From contig NZ_JAGEKP010000007.1 in assembly GCF_017565305.1 (NCBI RefSeq), positions 1-64,000 on the forward strand: DNA of 64,000 nucleotides, in the 5' to 3' direction. Positions 1-8,033 of the stretch are shown one piece after another. The notes under the pieces were generated by a model. The model saw only the letters and a list, made by a program, of their open reading frames with translations, did not search any database and was not told the DNA's origin. Numbering within the stretch: position 1 is the first letter of the stretch; each line of letters starts with the position of its first letter. A program made the position numbers and the translations under genes. The stretch is from Leifsonia sp. TF02-11. GTDB taxonomy: Bacteria; Actinomycetota; Actinomycetes; Actinomycetales; Microbacteriaceae.

Positions 1-1099
1 CTGGAGAACTGCTGTCTGGGGAAGTGCTGTCTGGGGAAGTGCTGTCTGGGGAAGTGCTGTCTGGGGAAGTGCTGTCTGGGGAAGTGCTGTCTGGGGAAGT
101 GCTGTCTGGGGAAGTGCTGTCTGGGGAAGTGCTGTCTGGGGAAGTGCTGTCTGGTGAAGAGCTGTCCGGGGAGCTACTTTCTGCATCAGGGCTTTCCGAG
201 GACGTGCGGTCCAGTTCGGAACGCCAGTCGTGCCGGGGAAGCCAGCCGAGCAGTCGGTGCGCTTTCGCGGTGGAGAACGCGGGTGCGTTCCCCGTCAGCG
301 CCGACGCCTGCCGTTCGGTGCCGGGGTGGAAGCGGGGCAGCAGCTCCGCGAGCGGTTCGCGCGCGAGCGCATCGGCCGCTCCGACGAAGAACGTCTCGCC
401 GTTGGGGATCTCGGGGAGGGCATCGAGCAGCGCGTCGGTGAAGGTCGCGACGTCGCGGGCGTCCACGTAGTTGAACAGCGCCGGCGCGGACAGCGCGGGA
501 TCGTCGAGACGTTCGCGCACGGTGTGCCCCTGCTGGGTCGGGGCGCCCGCCCACTCTTCCGGGGCGATGACGAAACAGGGGCGGAATGCGGCGAAGCGGA
601 CGGCGTCGCCGGTCTGTCGCTGCAGCATCCCGATGCTCTGCTCGATGAGGAGCTTCGACAGGCCGTAGGCGTTCCAGGGCCGCACCGGTGAGTCCTCGTC
701 GATCGGCAGCCGTTCGGGAGCCCATCCGGCGGGCGCGCCGTAGCCGATCACGGTCGGGCTCGAAGCCGCGACGACCCGCGTGATGCCGGCGCTGACGGCG
801 CCACCGAGCACGGCCATCGCCAGGCCGGCGTTCGTGCGCAGGATGACGTCTTCCGGCGCGCTGAACGGCACGGCGATCGCGGCGAGGTGCACGAGGGCGT
901 CGGCGCGCGATGCGGCCAGGGCGGCGGTCGCGGCGGCCGCATCGCCCAGGTCGACGGCGACCTGCTCGGCGCCGCTCAGTTCGGGGGCGTCGCTCACGGC
1001 CCGGTCGAGGGAGACGATCTCGTGGCCGGCGCCGAGCAGGCCGGCGACGAGACTGCGGCCGAGGCGGCCGGCGCCACCGGTGATGGCGATCCGGCTCAC
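1..1099 (-). CDS. NAD-dependent epimerase/dehydratase family protein with pentapeptide-repeat tail (3' end outside window)
   Basis: Extended short-chain dehydrogenase of the sugar epimerase type. Translation from the GTG at 1099 gives a Rossmann motif TGGAGRLG at residues 7-14 and a catalytic YxxxK (Tyr145, Lys149), then a substrate domain to about residue 300. The GTG overlaps the stop of the upstream oxidoreductase by 4 bp, so the two genes are translationally coupled and probably act on the same sugar or polyol. After the fold ends the frame stays open through Ser/Asp/Pro-rich residues into repeated TSPDS pentapeptides encoded by the 15-bp tandem repeat at 11-175, and no stop is reached before position 1. 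The catalytic core is clear; the substrate is unknown and the tail is atypical for the family. Confidence 0.85.
   Translation of the reverse strand, partial: MSRIAITGGAGRLGRSLVAGLLGAGHEIVSLDRAVSDAPELSGAEQVAVDLGDAAAATAALAASRADALVHLAAIAVPFSAPEDVILRTNAGLAMAVLGGAVSAGITRVVAASSPTVIGYGAPAGWAPERLPIDEDSPVRPWNAYGLSKLLIEQSIGMLQRQTGDAVRFAAFRPCFVIAPEEWAGAPTQQGHTVRERLDDPALSAPALFNYVDARDVATFTDALLDALPEIPNGETFFVGAADALAREPLAELLPRFHPGTERQASALTGNAPAFSTAKAHRLLGWLPRHDWRSELDRTSSESPDAESSSPDSSSPDSTSPDSTSPDSTSPDSTSPDSTSPDSTSPDSTSPDSTSPDSTSPDSSSP
11..175. repeat. 15-bp tandem repeat, 11 units in phase with the epimerase frame
   Basis: Unit GCTGTCTGGGGAAGT. Nine consecutive identical copies run from 11 to 145, followed by two diverged copies (146-160, 161-175); positions 1-10 look like the end of another diverged copy, so the array continues leftward. 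The 15-bp length preserves reading frame: on the minus strand each unit reads Thr-Ser-Pro-Asp-Ser. Nucleotide identity including third positions points to recent expansion, so copy number is likely variable between strains. Confidence 0.95.
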
Positions 1100-2433
1100 G
1101 CGCGCACGTGCTCGAGGGAGGGGATGCCGAGCTCGGCGACCTCGACGGGGAGCCCGGTCGCGAGGGACCGGTTCCCGGCGATGCCCACGGCGATGGACGC
1201 CACGCCGTCGCGCCAGCCGGCCGGCCGCGCGAGCGGGTCGTCGCCGGGGCCGACGAACACGTCGGAGAGCAGCAGGGCGTCCCCGCCGCCGTGTCCGCCC
1301 GCGGCGCCGTCGACGGGCACCTCGATGGCGGCCTCCCAGTGCCGCTGCACGAGCAGGCGCTCGCCCTCGGGGCGCACATGCTCCGACGTCCGCGCCTCGG
1401 TCGCGCTCGGATCGAGTGCGGGGTGCAGCCCGTCGCCTGCCAGGACGGCTCCGCGCTCGACCACGTCGAGCTCGGCCCGGCCGAGGGTGCCGTTCACCGC
1501 GACGCGATAGCCCTCCCACGGGGAGTGCGCGTTGAGGGAGTAGCTGAGCGTGGCGCCGCTGGTGTAGTCGACGATCAGCGCGAGGTTGTCCTCGATCGTG
1601 ATGCCCGGCCCGAAGACGTCCCGGTCGCGCCGGTAGCCATCGTGCTGCTCGGCCGAGTAGTAGAGCGCGTCGAGTCGGGGATCGTCCCGCAGGTCGAGTT
1701 CGAACGGGTCGTGCGCTCCGTCGTGAGTGCCGCGCTCGGGGCGTGCGCCCAGGCCGCGCGCCGCCGCGCTCTCTGCGCCATAGAACCGGAGGCCGCCCGA
1801 CGCGAACACTCGGCGCGGGGTCGAGCGGATCCACCAGTTCACCAGGTCGAAGTGATGGCTGGCCTTGTGGACCAGGAGCCCGCCGGAGTGCGTCTTCTCG
1901 CGGTGCCACCGGCGGAAGTAATCGGCGCCATGGTTGGTGTCGAGCACCCACGAGAAGTCGATCGACAGGACGTCTCCGATGAGGCCGTCCTGGATCACCC
2001 GTCGCAGTGCGCTGTTGCGCGGCGAGTAGCGGTAGTTGAACGTGAGGACGAGGTCGCGGCCGGTGCGCTCCACGGCGTCGGCGATCGCCGTCGCGGAGGC
2101 CGCGTCGATCGTCAGCGGCTTCTCGACGACCACGTCGGCCCCGGCGTCCATGGCCCGCACGATGAGCGCTGCGTGCTGGTCGTCGGGCGCGCAGATGAGG
2201 ACCCGGTCGATGCGTTCGGCGCGGATCATCTCCTCCAGCGCCTCGGGGTGCCACACGCTCGGCTCCGCGAACCCGCGCGACGTCACGCGCTCCACGTAGT
2301 AGCCGGCGCGCACCGGGTTCGGCTCGCAGATCGCGACGAGCGCGGCCTGCTCTGGGTACGTCTCGGTGATCGCGTCGACGTACATCCGGGCGCGGTGACC
2401 GGAGCCGACGACGGCGTACCGGCGGTGAGTCAT
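1096..2433 (-). CDS. Gfo/Idh/MocA family oxidoreductase
   Basis: NAD(P)-dependent sugar or polyol dehydrogenase, 445 residues. The N-terminus has the dinucleotide-binding stretch AVVGSG (residues 7-12) and the family signature EKP (residues 104-106, within VVEKPLT), followed by the C-terminal alpha/beta substrate domain. The ATG at 2433 was chosen because the Rossmann strand begins six residues later; the frame extends further upstream but only through operator DNA. It is first in a two-gene minus-strand unit with the epimerase and lies directly downstream of twin LacI-type operators. At 445 residues it is longer than the usual 330-390, in the range of the group that acts on larger glycosides or sugar acids. 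Substrate not assignable. Confidence 0.88.
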   Translation of the reverse strand: MTHRRYAVVGSGHRARMYVDAITETYPEQAALVAICEPNPVRAGYYVERVTSRGFAEPSVWHPEALEEMIRAERIDRVLICAPDDQHAALIVRAMDAGADVVVEKPLTIDAASATAIADAVERTGRDLVLTFNYRYSPRNSALRRVIQDGLIGDVLSIDFSWVLDTNHGADYFRRWHREKTHSGGLLVHKASHHFDLVNWWIRSTPRRVFASGGLRFYGAESAAARGLGARPERGTHDGAHDPFELDLRDDPRLDALYYSAEQHDGYRRDRDVFGPGITIEDNLALIVDYTSGATLSYSLNAHSPWEGYRVAVNGTLGRAELDVVERGAVLAGDGLHPALDPSATEARTSEHVRPEGERLLVQRHWEAAIEVPVDGAAGGHGGGDALLLSDVFVGPGDDPLARPAGWRDGVASIAVGIAGNRSLATGLPVEVAELGIPSLEHVRA

Positions 2434-2461
2434 GGTGCTCCTCGTAAGCTCTGGGCTATAG

Positions 2462-2498
2462 TCAGTAAACGTTTTCTGATGCTCAGTAAACGTTTTCT
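2462..2498. promoter_or_regulatory. Twin LacI-family operators
   Basis: The 16-mer TCAGTAAACGTTTTCT occurs twice, at 2462-2477 and 2483-2498, in direct repeat 21 bp apart (two helical turns). Each is centred on the palindrome AAACGTTT, the classical core bound by LacI/CcpA-type helix-turn-helix regulators. They lie in the 109-bp gap between the oxidoreductase start and the lacI-type gene, overlapping the expected promoter of the oxidoreductase-epimerase unit. Confidence 0.75.
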
Positions 2499-2542
2499 CG
2501 ACGAGCATAGCAGGGGAGGTCGCGATGTGTAATCGGTCGTGG

Positions 2543-3544
2543 TTACCTGTGCGCCGGCCCGGTGCTGGCACGCACGACGACCTGGGGCTCGAGTCGCACG
2601 GATCGTGGCGCGTCGTCGTGCGTCAGCGTCGCGTGCAGCGCGTGCCAAGCGAGCTCGCCGAGGGCGATCGCCGGCACGCTGGCCGTCGTGAGGGGCGGCG
2701 ACGTGTAGCGGGCGAACGGGATGTCATCGAATCCGGCGATCGACAGCTGCTCCGGTACACGGATCCCGCGCGCGGCGACGGCGGAGAGCAGACCCATGGC
2801 CACGAGGTCGTTGAACGCGAGCACCGCCGTCGCCCCGGTGGCGATGACGGCATCCACAGCGGCCGCCCCGCTGTCGAAGTCGACGCCGGAGGACAGCTCG
2901 ATCAGCTCGGTCTCGGGGTGCTCGGCCCGGAACGCGGACAGCGCCGCGAGCCGCGCCGAGTTGGAAGCGCTCCGGGCGACGCCGGCCAGATAGACGATCC
3001 GTCGGTGTCCGAGGTCGTAAAGGTGCTTCACGAGCTCGTGCAGGGGCGTCTGATAGTCGGCGGCGACCGTGGGGATCGTCTCGTCAGCGATCCGATTGAC
3101 GAGCACGACGGGCTGCACCTCGGCAAGCAGCTCGCCGAGCTCGCCGTCCGGCATGCGTGGCGCGCACAGCACCAGACCGTCGGTGCGCCGTCGCGCCTCG
3201 ACGGCGAGCGAACGCTCCTCCCCGACCTGCTCGGCCGAGTCGGCGATGAGCACGTGATAGCCGTCGGCCGCCGCCGCCCTGCTGAGCCCGCGCAGGATGG
3301 TCTGGAACGTGGGATTGCCGAGGTCGGGAACAACGACGGCGACCGTTTGTGTACGACCGAGCACCAGGCTCCGGGCCAGCGGATTGGCGGTGTAGTCGAG
3401 TTCCGCCGCTGCGTCGCGCACACGCGCCGCGAGCACCGGGTCCACGCTCGGGTTGCCGTTCATGACGCGCGAGACCGTGGCGAGCGAAACCCCTGCGCGC
3501 TTCGCGACGTCGATGATCGTCGTCTTCGGCGTTGCCCGTGCCAC
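2543..3544 (-). CDS. LacI family transcriptional regulator
   Basis: DNA-binding repressor of 333 residues, normal for the family. The N-terminal helix-turn-helix (about residues 8-30, TIIDVAKRAGVSLATVSRVM) is the LacI signature, followed by the hinge region and a periplasmic-binding-protein-like effector domain from about residue 64. It sits between the oxidoreductase unit and the divergent creatinase-fold/SDR unit; operator-like sites occur on both sides (2462-2498 and 3604-3616). It therefore probably represses both flanking transcription units and itself in the absence of a sugar ligand. Ligand not known. Confidence 0.93.
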   Translation of the reverse strand: MARATPKTTIIDVAKRAGVSLATVSRVMNGNPSVDPVLAARVRDAAAELDYTANPLARSLVLGRTQTVAVVVPDLGNPTFQTILRGLSRAAAADGYHVLIADSAEQVGEERSLAVEARRRTDGLVLCAPRMPDGELGELLAEVQPVVLVNRIADETIPTVAADYQTPLHELVKHLYDLGHRRIVYLAGVARSASNSARLAALSAFRAEHPETELIELSSGVDFDSGAAAVDAVIATGATAVLAFNDLVAMGLLSAVAARGIRVPEQLSIAGFDDIPFARYTSPPLTTASVPAIALGELAWHALHATLTHDDAPRSVRLEPQVVVRASTGPAHR

Positions 3545-3603
3545 GCGTCCTCCCGTTCAGGGCTGAGGTCGCCTGTCGCGTCGCCCGGCCGCAATTCTAT
3601 CCA

Positions 3604-3616
3604 GAAAGCGTTTTAT
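3604..3616. promoter_or_regulatory. Candidate LacI-type operator in divergent intergenic region
   Basis: GAAAGCGTTTTAT lies between the divergent lacI-type gene (starts 3544, minus) and the plus-strand gene at 3632. It resembles the AAACGTTT sites at 2462-2498 with one inserted or substituted base. Its position would allow repression of the plus-strand unit and autoregulation. Confidence 0.5.
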
Positions 3617-3631
3617 CACCGAGGAGGACGA

Positions 3632-4663
3632 ATGCCGGGATCGCTGGCCGATCGCCAGGAGAAGCAGCGACGGATCGAGGCGCTGCGTGACGGCCCACTG
3701 GTGCTCGCCTCGCACGAAGCAGTGTCGTGGTACCTCGACGGCATCCGCACGCATGTGTCGCTCGCCGGTCCGCCGGTACTATCGGTGCGCGTCGACGACG
3801 ACGGCGACAGGATCTTCGCGGCAGAGAACGAGGCCGACCGACTCATCGCCGAGGAGCTGTTGCCGCAGGATGCCGCCCGGGTGGTGCGGGTGCCCTGGGT
3901 CATGCCGCCCTCCGCGGCGGCGGAGGCCGCGGGCGCGGCCGCGACCGAAGCCTCGGTCGCATCCGCCCTCCGCGCGGCGCGCGCGAGCCTGCTCCCCGGG
4001 GAGCGCGCCCGATACCGGGCTCTCGGCTGCGATGCGGCGGAAGCGCTGACGGAGGTCGCACCTTCATTGCGTCCGGAAACCACCGAACGGCACGCGGCCG
4101 CCGCGCTCGCGGCAGCGCTCGTCGAGCGGGGTATCGACCCGCTCGTGGTTCTGGTCGCCGGTGCCTCGCGGCTCGTACACCGCCACCCGCTCCCGACCGG
4201 TGCGGCGCTGGGTCGTCGCGCGATGCTCGTCGTGTGCGGCCGGCGTCGTGGCCTCATCGCCAACGCGACGCGGTGGATCGGCGACGGCGACCCGGCGGAT
4301 GAGGCGATCCTCCGTGTCGAGTCGGCGTTCTTCGGCGCGTCGCGCCCCGGTGCCCGGCTCGACGAGGTCTTCGCGGCCGGTACGGCGGCGTACGCCACGG
4401 CCGGACTCTCCGCGGATGAGTGGCGTCGCCATCACCAGGGAGGGCCGACGGGGTACGCCGGTCGCGATCCGAGAGCGACGCCGGAGACGACGGACATCCT
4501 CCACGAGTATCAGGCCCTCGCCTGGAACCCGACGGCGCCGGGCGTCAAGGTCGAGGACACCGTACTCACGTCGGCGAGCGGCATCGAGGTGCTGACGGCG
4601 GATCCGCGCTGGCCGACGACGATGCACGGCGGGCTCGCGAGACCCGTCGCGCACCCGTTCTGA
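3632..4663 (+). CDS. M24 (creatinase/aminopeptidase P fold) family protein, metal ligands not conserved
   Basis: 343 residues with the two-part layout of Xaa-Pro peptidases: an N-terminal creatinase-like domain (about 1-160) and a C-terminal pita-bread domain. Alignment by eye with the M24 signature shows the metal ligands largely replaced: the first Asp position is Cys202 (VVCGRRRG), the second is Asn211 (IANATR), and the first Glu position is Asn299 (WNPT). A His (267 or 268 in HHQGGPTG) and the last Glu (Glu308 in VKVEDT) remain. The protein may thus be a metal-independent hydrolase like creatinase, or a non-catalytic relative. Start chosen at the ATG preceded by AGGAGG at 3621-3627. It is followed 48 bp later by an SDR gene and probably regulated by the divergent LacI protein. 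Confidence 0.75.
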   Translation: MPGSLADRQEKQRRIEALRDGPLVLASHEAVSWYLDGIRTHVSLAGPPVLSVRVDDDGDRIFAAENEADRLIAEELLPQDAARVVRVPWVMPPSAAAEAAGAAATEASVASALRAARASLLPGERARYRALGCDAAEALTEVAPSLRPETTERHAAAALAAALVERGIDPLVVLVAGASRLVHRHPLPTGAALGRRAMLVVCGRRRGLIANATRWIGDGDPADEAILRVESAFFGASRPGARLDEVFAAGTAAYATAGLSADEWRRHHQGGPTGYAGRDPRATPETTDILHEYQALAWNPTAPGVKVEDTVLTSASGIEVLTADPRWPTTMHGGLARPVAHPF

Positions 4664-4711
4664 CCATCCACGCCCCATGGCGAACCTACGAGGAACACGA
4701 GGAAGAGGAAG

Positions 4712-5470
4712 ATGAGCAACGAGCTGTCGAGTCTCGCCGGTCGGCGAGCGATCGTCACGGGAGGCGCCAGCGGCATCGGCCTGGCCTGCGCACGCGAACT
4801 CGCGCGTCGGGGCGCGGTGGTCGTGATCGCGGATCGCGACCCGGGTCCCGCAGAGGCGGCTGCCGCGGAGCTGGGCGGGGAGGCGTGGGTCGTCGACCTC
4901 TCCGACACCTCGGCGCTCGAAGAGGTCGAACTGGAGGCCGACATCCTCGTCAACAACGCCGGAATCCAGCGCGTGAGCCCGTTGCCGGACCTCGATCCCG
5001 AGGTGTTCCGGCTGATCCAGCGGCTCATGGTGGAGTCGCCGTTCCTCCTCATCCGCGCGGTGCTCCAGGGGATGTACCGACGCGGGTGGGGCCGCATCGT
5101 CAACGTGTCGAGCGTGCACGGCCTGCGGGCGAGTGCGTTCAAGTCGGCCTACGTCACCGCGAAGCACGGCCTCGAGGGGTTGTCGAAGGTGACGGCGCTG
5201 GAGGGTGCCGAGCACGGCGTCACGAGCAACTGCGTCAATCCCTCCTACGTCCGCACGGCTCTCGTCGAGCGGCAGATCGCCGATCAGGCCGCCGCGCACG
5301 GGATCCGGGAGGACGAGGTGCTGGAGCAGGTGATGCTCACCGAGACGGCGATCAAGCGCCTCATCGAGCCGGAGGCGGTCGCCTCTCTCGTCGGGTGGCT
5401 GGCCTCCGATCACGCTGCGATGGTCACCGGGGCGTCGTACGCGATGGACGGCGGCTGGACGGCGCGGTAG
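4712..5470 (+). CDS. SDR family oxidoreductase, 3-hydroxybutyrate dehydrogenase-like
   Basis: Classical short-chain dehydrogenase, 252 residues. Visible motifs are the cofactor loop TGGASGIG (16-23), NNAG (81-84), the catalytic Ser in NVSSVHG (133-134) and YVTAK (Tyr147, Lys151). The VHG after the serine, the late TAIKRLIEPEAVA segment and the ending DGGWTAR resemble D-3-hydroxybutyrate dehydrogenases, which interconvert 3-hydroxybutyrate and acetoacetate with NAD. The adjacent convergent CoA-transferase genes fit a route 3-hydroxybutyrate to acetoacetate to acetoacetyl-CoA. Alternatively, as second gene of the LacI-linked unit it might oxidise a sugar; the family call is firm and the substrate is not. 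Confidence 0.8.
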   Translation: MSNELSSLAGRRAIVTGGASGIGLACARELARRGAVVVIADRDPGPAEAAAAELGGEAWVVDLSDTSALEEVELEADILVNNAGIQRVSPLPDLDPEVFRLIQRLMVESPFLLIRAVLQGMYRRGWGRIVNVSSVHGLRASAFKSAYVTAKHGLEGLSKVTALEGAEHGVTSNCVNPSYVRTALVERQIADQAAAHGIREDEVLEQVMLTETAIKRLIEPEAVASLVGWLASDHAAMVTGASYAMDGGWTAR

Positions 5471-5478
5471 AGGGCGGA

Positions 5479-6120
5479 TCAGCCGTGCGGCTCGACGGTG
5501 AACCCGGCGCCGGTCGCCGATCGCACGTCGTCGACCGAGACCCCGGGGGCGACGGCCCGCAGCACGAGCGCGTCGTCGATCACGTCGAACACAGCGAGGT
5601 CGGTGATGATCCTGTCGACCACCCCGGTGCCGGTGAGAGGCAGGTCGCACCGCTCGACGATCTTCGGCGTGCCGTCTTTCGAGACGTGGTCGGTGAGCAC
5701 GATGACCCGCAGGGCGCCGGCCACGAGGTCCATCGCGCCGCCCATCCCCTTCACGAGCTTGCCGGGGATCGTCCAGTTCGCGAGGTCCCCGTTGCCTGCC
5801 ACCTGGAGCGCGCCGAGGATCGCCGTCGAGACATGGCCGCCCCGGATCATGGCGAAGCTCGCGGCCGAGTCGAACACGCTCGCGCCGGGAAGCAGGGTGA
5901 CGGTCTGTTTGCCCGCGTTGATGAGGTCGGCGTCCTCCTCTCCTTCGAAGGGGAATGGGCCCATCCCGAGCAAGCCGTTCTCGCTCTGCAGGGTCACGCG
6001 CACACCTGGCGGGAGGTGGTTGGCGACGAGGGTGGGGATGCCGATCCCCAGGTTCACGTACTCGCCGTCGGTGAGCTCTGCGGCGGCGATCGCCGCCATC
6101 TCGTCGCGGTTCCAGGGCAT
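5479..6120 (-). CDS. scoB: 3-oxoacid CoA-transferase subunit B
   Basis: Beta subunit of a class I CoA-transferase (213 residues, usual size). The catalytic glutamate that forms the acyl and CoA thioester intermediates is Glu47 in [12 protein letters not shown], and the GIGIPTLV stretch (25-32) is conserved. Together with subunit A it would transfer CoA between succinyl-CoA and acetoacetate or a similar 3-oxoacid. It is second in a two-gene operon, 58 bp after subunit A, and ends 8 bp from the convergent SDR gene. Specificity (acetoacetate versus 3-oxoadipate) cannot be decided by eye. Confidence 0.9.
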   Translation of the reverse strand: MPWNRDEMAAIAAAELTDGEYVNLGIGIPTLVANHLPPGVRVTLQSENGLLGMGPFPFEGEEDADLINAGKQTVTLLPGASVFDSAASFAMIRGGHVSTAILGALQVAGNGDLANWTIPGKLVKGMGGAMDLVAGALRVIVLTDHVSKDGTPKIVERCDLPLTGTGVVDRIITDLAVFDVIDDALVLRAVAPGVSVDDVRSATGAGFTVEPHG

Positions 6121-6178
6121 GCGGTCTCCTCGTCCGGGCGTCAGGCCGTCAGGCTGTCACAGGGTCGGGTCGGGCGTC

Positions 6179-6886
6179 TCAGGCGGCCGTGTCGCGCGGC
6201 CGGGTGGTGCGCTGCTCGATCTCCTTGACCCGCGGGGTCGCGGTCACGAGCCGTTGCACGTAGATGCCGGGGGTCACGACGGTGTCGGGGTCGAGCCACC
6301 CGTCCACCACCTCCTCGGCTTCGGCGATGGTGAGGTGGCTCGCCGTCGCGACCAGCGGGTTGAAGTTGCGCGCCGCCAGCCGGTAGACGAGGTTGCCCTC
6401 GGCGTCGGCGCGCCAGGCGTGCACGAGTGACACGTCGGCGCGGATGCCGCGCTCGAGCACGTACGTCTCCCCATCGAACTCGGCGTGCGGCTTGCCCTCG
6501 GCCACCGGCGTGCCGACACCGGTCTTCGTGTAGAAGCCCGCAATTCCCGCTCCGCCCGCGCGCAGCCGTTCGGCGAGCGTGCCCTGCGGTGCGAACTCGA
6601 CCTCCAGCGCGCCGGACAGGTACTGCTCGGCGAAGAGTCTGTTCTCGCCCACGTAGGACGCGATCACCTTCGCCACCTGACGGTTCTCCAGCAGCAGGCC
6701 GAGACCCTTGCCGTCGACGCCCATGTTGTTCGACACGATCGTCAGGTCGCGGGCCCCCGTGTCGCGGAGCGCCTCGATCAGGTCGGTCGGGTTTCCCGAG
6801 AGCCCGAACCCGCCCACGGCGACGACCGCGCCGTCGCGCACGATGCCGTGGATGGCCTCGGTTGCACTGGCCCACTGCTTCGACAT
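6179..6886 (-). CDS. scoA: 3-oxoacid CoA-transferase subunit A
   Basis: Alpha subunit of a class I CoA-transferase, 235 residues. The glycine-rich GGFGLSGNP (25-33) near the N-terminus and the SNNMG segment are family hallmarks; the alpha subunit supplies part of the CoA site while the catalytic Glu is in subunit B. The gene starts at the ATG at 6886, 143 bp from the divergent IclR regulator, which probably controls the operon. The paired layout and order A-B match Sco/Pca transferases. Confidence 0.9.
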   Translation of the reverse strand: MSKQWASATEAIHGIVRDGAVVAVGGFGLSGNPTDLIEALRDTGARDLTIVSNNMGVDGKGLGLLLENRQVAKVIASYVGENRLFAEQYLSGALEVEFAPQGTLAERLRAGGAGIAGFYTKTGVGTPVAEGKPHAEFDGETYVLERGIRADVSLVHAWRADAEGNLVYRLAARNFNPLVATASHLTIAEAEEVVDGWLDPDTVVTPGIYVQRLVTATPRVKEIEQRTTRPRDTAA

Positions 6887-7029
6887 GTCACTCCCGTGTG
6901 CTCGATGCCGTCCACAAAATGGTCAAGGATCGGCGGTGAGCACGACGCTAGAGCGGCCGGAAGTCGCTGTCAAAGGGAAAAGGGCCAGCAAGAGAGCAGA
7001 TGCTCGCACTCTGATCGTGCAGGCTGACT

Positions 7030-7833
7030 ATGCTCACGATATGGACAATCGGATGCCGGGCTGTGGTTGAGCCGATTCCCGGAGCGCAGGTCGTCTCCCG
7101 GGTCAGCCGGGTGCTCCGTGTCGTCTCCGAGCATCCCGGCGGGGTTTCGGCGACCGCCGTCGCGCACGCCACCGGCCTCACTCGTCCCACTGCGCACCGC
7201 CTGCTCACCTCGCTCGCGGCGGAGGGGTTCGTCGACCACGACCCGGGAGCGGCCCGCTGGTTTCTCGGACCCGAGCTCTATCTGCTCGGCGCGCTCGCCG
7301 CGGACCGGTTCGACATCACCGACGTCGCCCGCGAGAGCGTGCTTGCCCTCGCGGCCGAGACCGGCGAGAGCGCCTTCCTCTCGGCGCGGCGCGGCACGGA
7401 GACCGTGTGCCTGCTGCGGGAGGAGGGAAGCTTCCCCATCCGCTCGTTCGTGCTCTACGAGGGTGCCCGCTTCCCGCTCGGCGTGGCCTCGGCCGGTCTT
7501 GCGATCCTCTCGCACCTGCCCGACGACGAGATCGACGCGTACCTCGACGGGTCGCGGCTGGAAGAGCGATGGGGTTCGCAGCATGGCGCGGCAGCGGTGC
7601 GCGAACGGATCGCGCTGACCCGCGAGACGGGTTACGCGCTCAACCCTGCCCTCATCGTCGAGGGCAGCTGGGGCATGGGCGCGGCCATCTTCGACGCCAC
7701 AGGCCGCCCAGCCTGGGCGCTCAGCCTCACCGGAGTCGAGTCACGTTTTCGTCCGGACCGACGCGCTGAACTCGGCGTGCTCCTGCTGGACCAGGCCCAC
7801 AGAGTGACGGCCAAGCTCCAGGCGAGCAGCTAG
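7030..7833 (+). CDS. IclR family transcriptional regulator
   Basis: 267 residues from the ATG at 7030. The N-terminal winged helix (about 20-75, with VSATAVAHATGLTRPTAHRLLTSL) and the C-terminal GAF-like effector domain (from about 90; ESAFLSARRGTETVCLLREEG and the PLGVASAGLAIL loop) define the IclR family. A GTG at 7063 in the same frame would give a 256-residue protein and is also plausible. IclR regulators often sit divergent to the aromatic, acetate or ketone catabolic genes they control, so scoA-scoB is the likely target. Confidence 0.9.
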   Translation: MLTIWTIGCRAVVEPIPGAQVVSRVSRVLRVVSEHPGGVSATAVAHATGLTRPTAHRLLTSLAAEGFVDHDPGAARWFLGPELYLLGALAADRFDITDVARESVLALAAETGESAFLSARRGTETVCLLREEGSFPIRSFVLYEGARFPLGVASAGLAILSHLPDDEIDAYLDGSRLEERWGSQHGAAAVRERIALTRETGYALNPALIVEGSWGMGAAIFDATGRPAWALSLTGVESRFRPDRRAELGVLLLDQAHRVTAKLQASS

Positions 7834-7843
7834 TTACGTGCGA

Positions 7844-7861
7844 GTCCAGCAATAACTGGAC
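7844..7861 (+). terminator. Weak hairpin after the IclR gene
   Basis: GTCCAG (7844-7849) and CTGGAC (7856-7861) form a 6-bp stem with loop CAATAA, 10 bp after the IclR stop. No T-run follows, so this is at best a weak or Rho-assisted terminator. Confidence 0.3.
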
Positions 7862-7918
7862 CGAGCCGACGACAAGAACAGCAACGTCCTCGGCCGCCTT
7901 CCCTCACCGCCCTCAGAG

Positions 7919-7939
7919 TTATATAGTTAACGCATATAA
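7919..7939. promoter_or_regulatory. AT-rich palindrome upstream of the MFS-MarR operon
   Basis: TTATAT (7919-7924) and ATATAA (7934-7939) are inverted around the palindrome GTTAAC (7926-7931). In this GC-rich DNA such an AT-rich island is conspicuous, and its 21-bp size suits a MarR dimer. It lies 95 bp before the MFS start, so it plausibly combines the promoter with the operator of the MarR protein encoded at the end of the operon. Confidence 0.5.
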
Positions 7940-8033
7940 ACCATCCGCGCGCCGAAGCGCCCCTGCTCCGGCGCGCACCTCCGCCTGGGGCCGGCGACCA
8001 CGACACCCGATACGAAACGCACGAAGGACTCCC

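Noticed and set aside
24-470. Plus-strand frame reading LSGEV repeats across the tandem array
   Set aside because: The minus-strand epimerase has a complete catalytic fold running in frame into the same repeat; the plus-strand frame has no ribosome binding site and no recognisable domain after the repeat.
1096-2571. Longer version of the oxidoreductase starting at 2571
   Set aside because: The extra N-terminus would translate the twin operators and precede the Rossmann strand by more than 45 residues; the ATG at 2433 fits the family.
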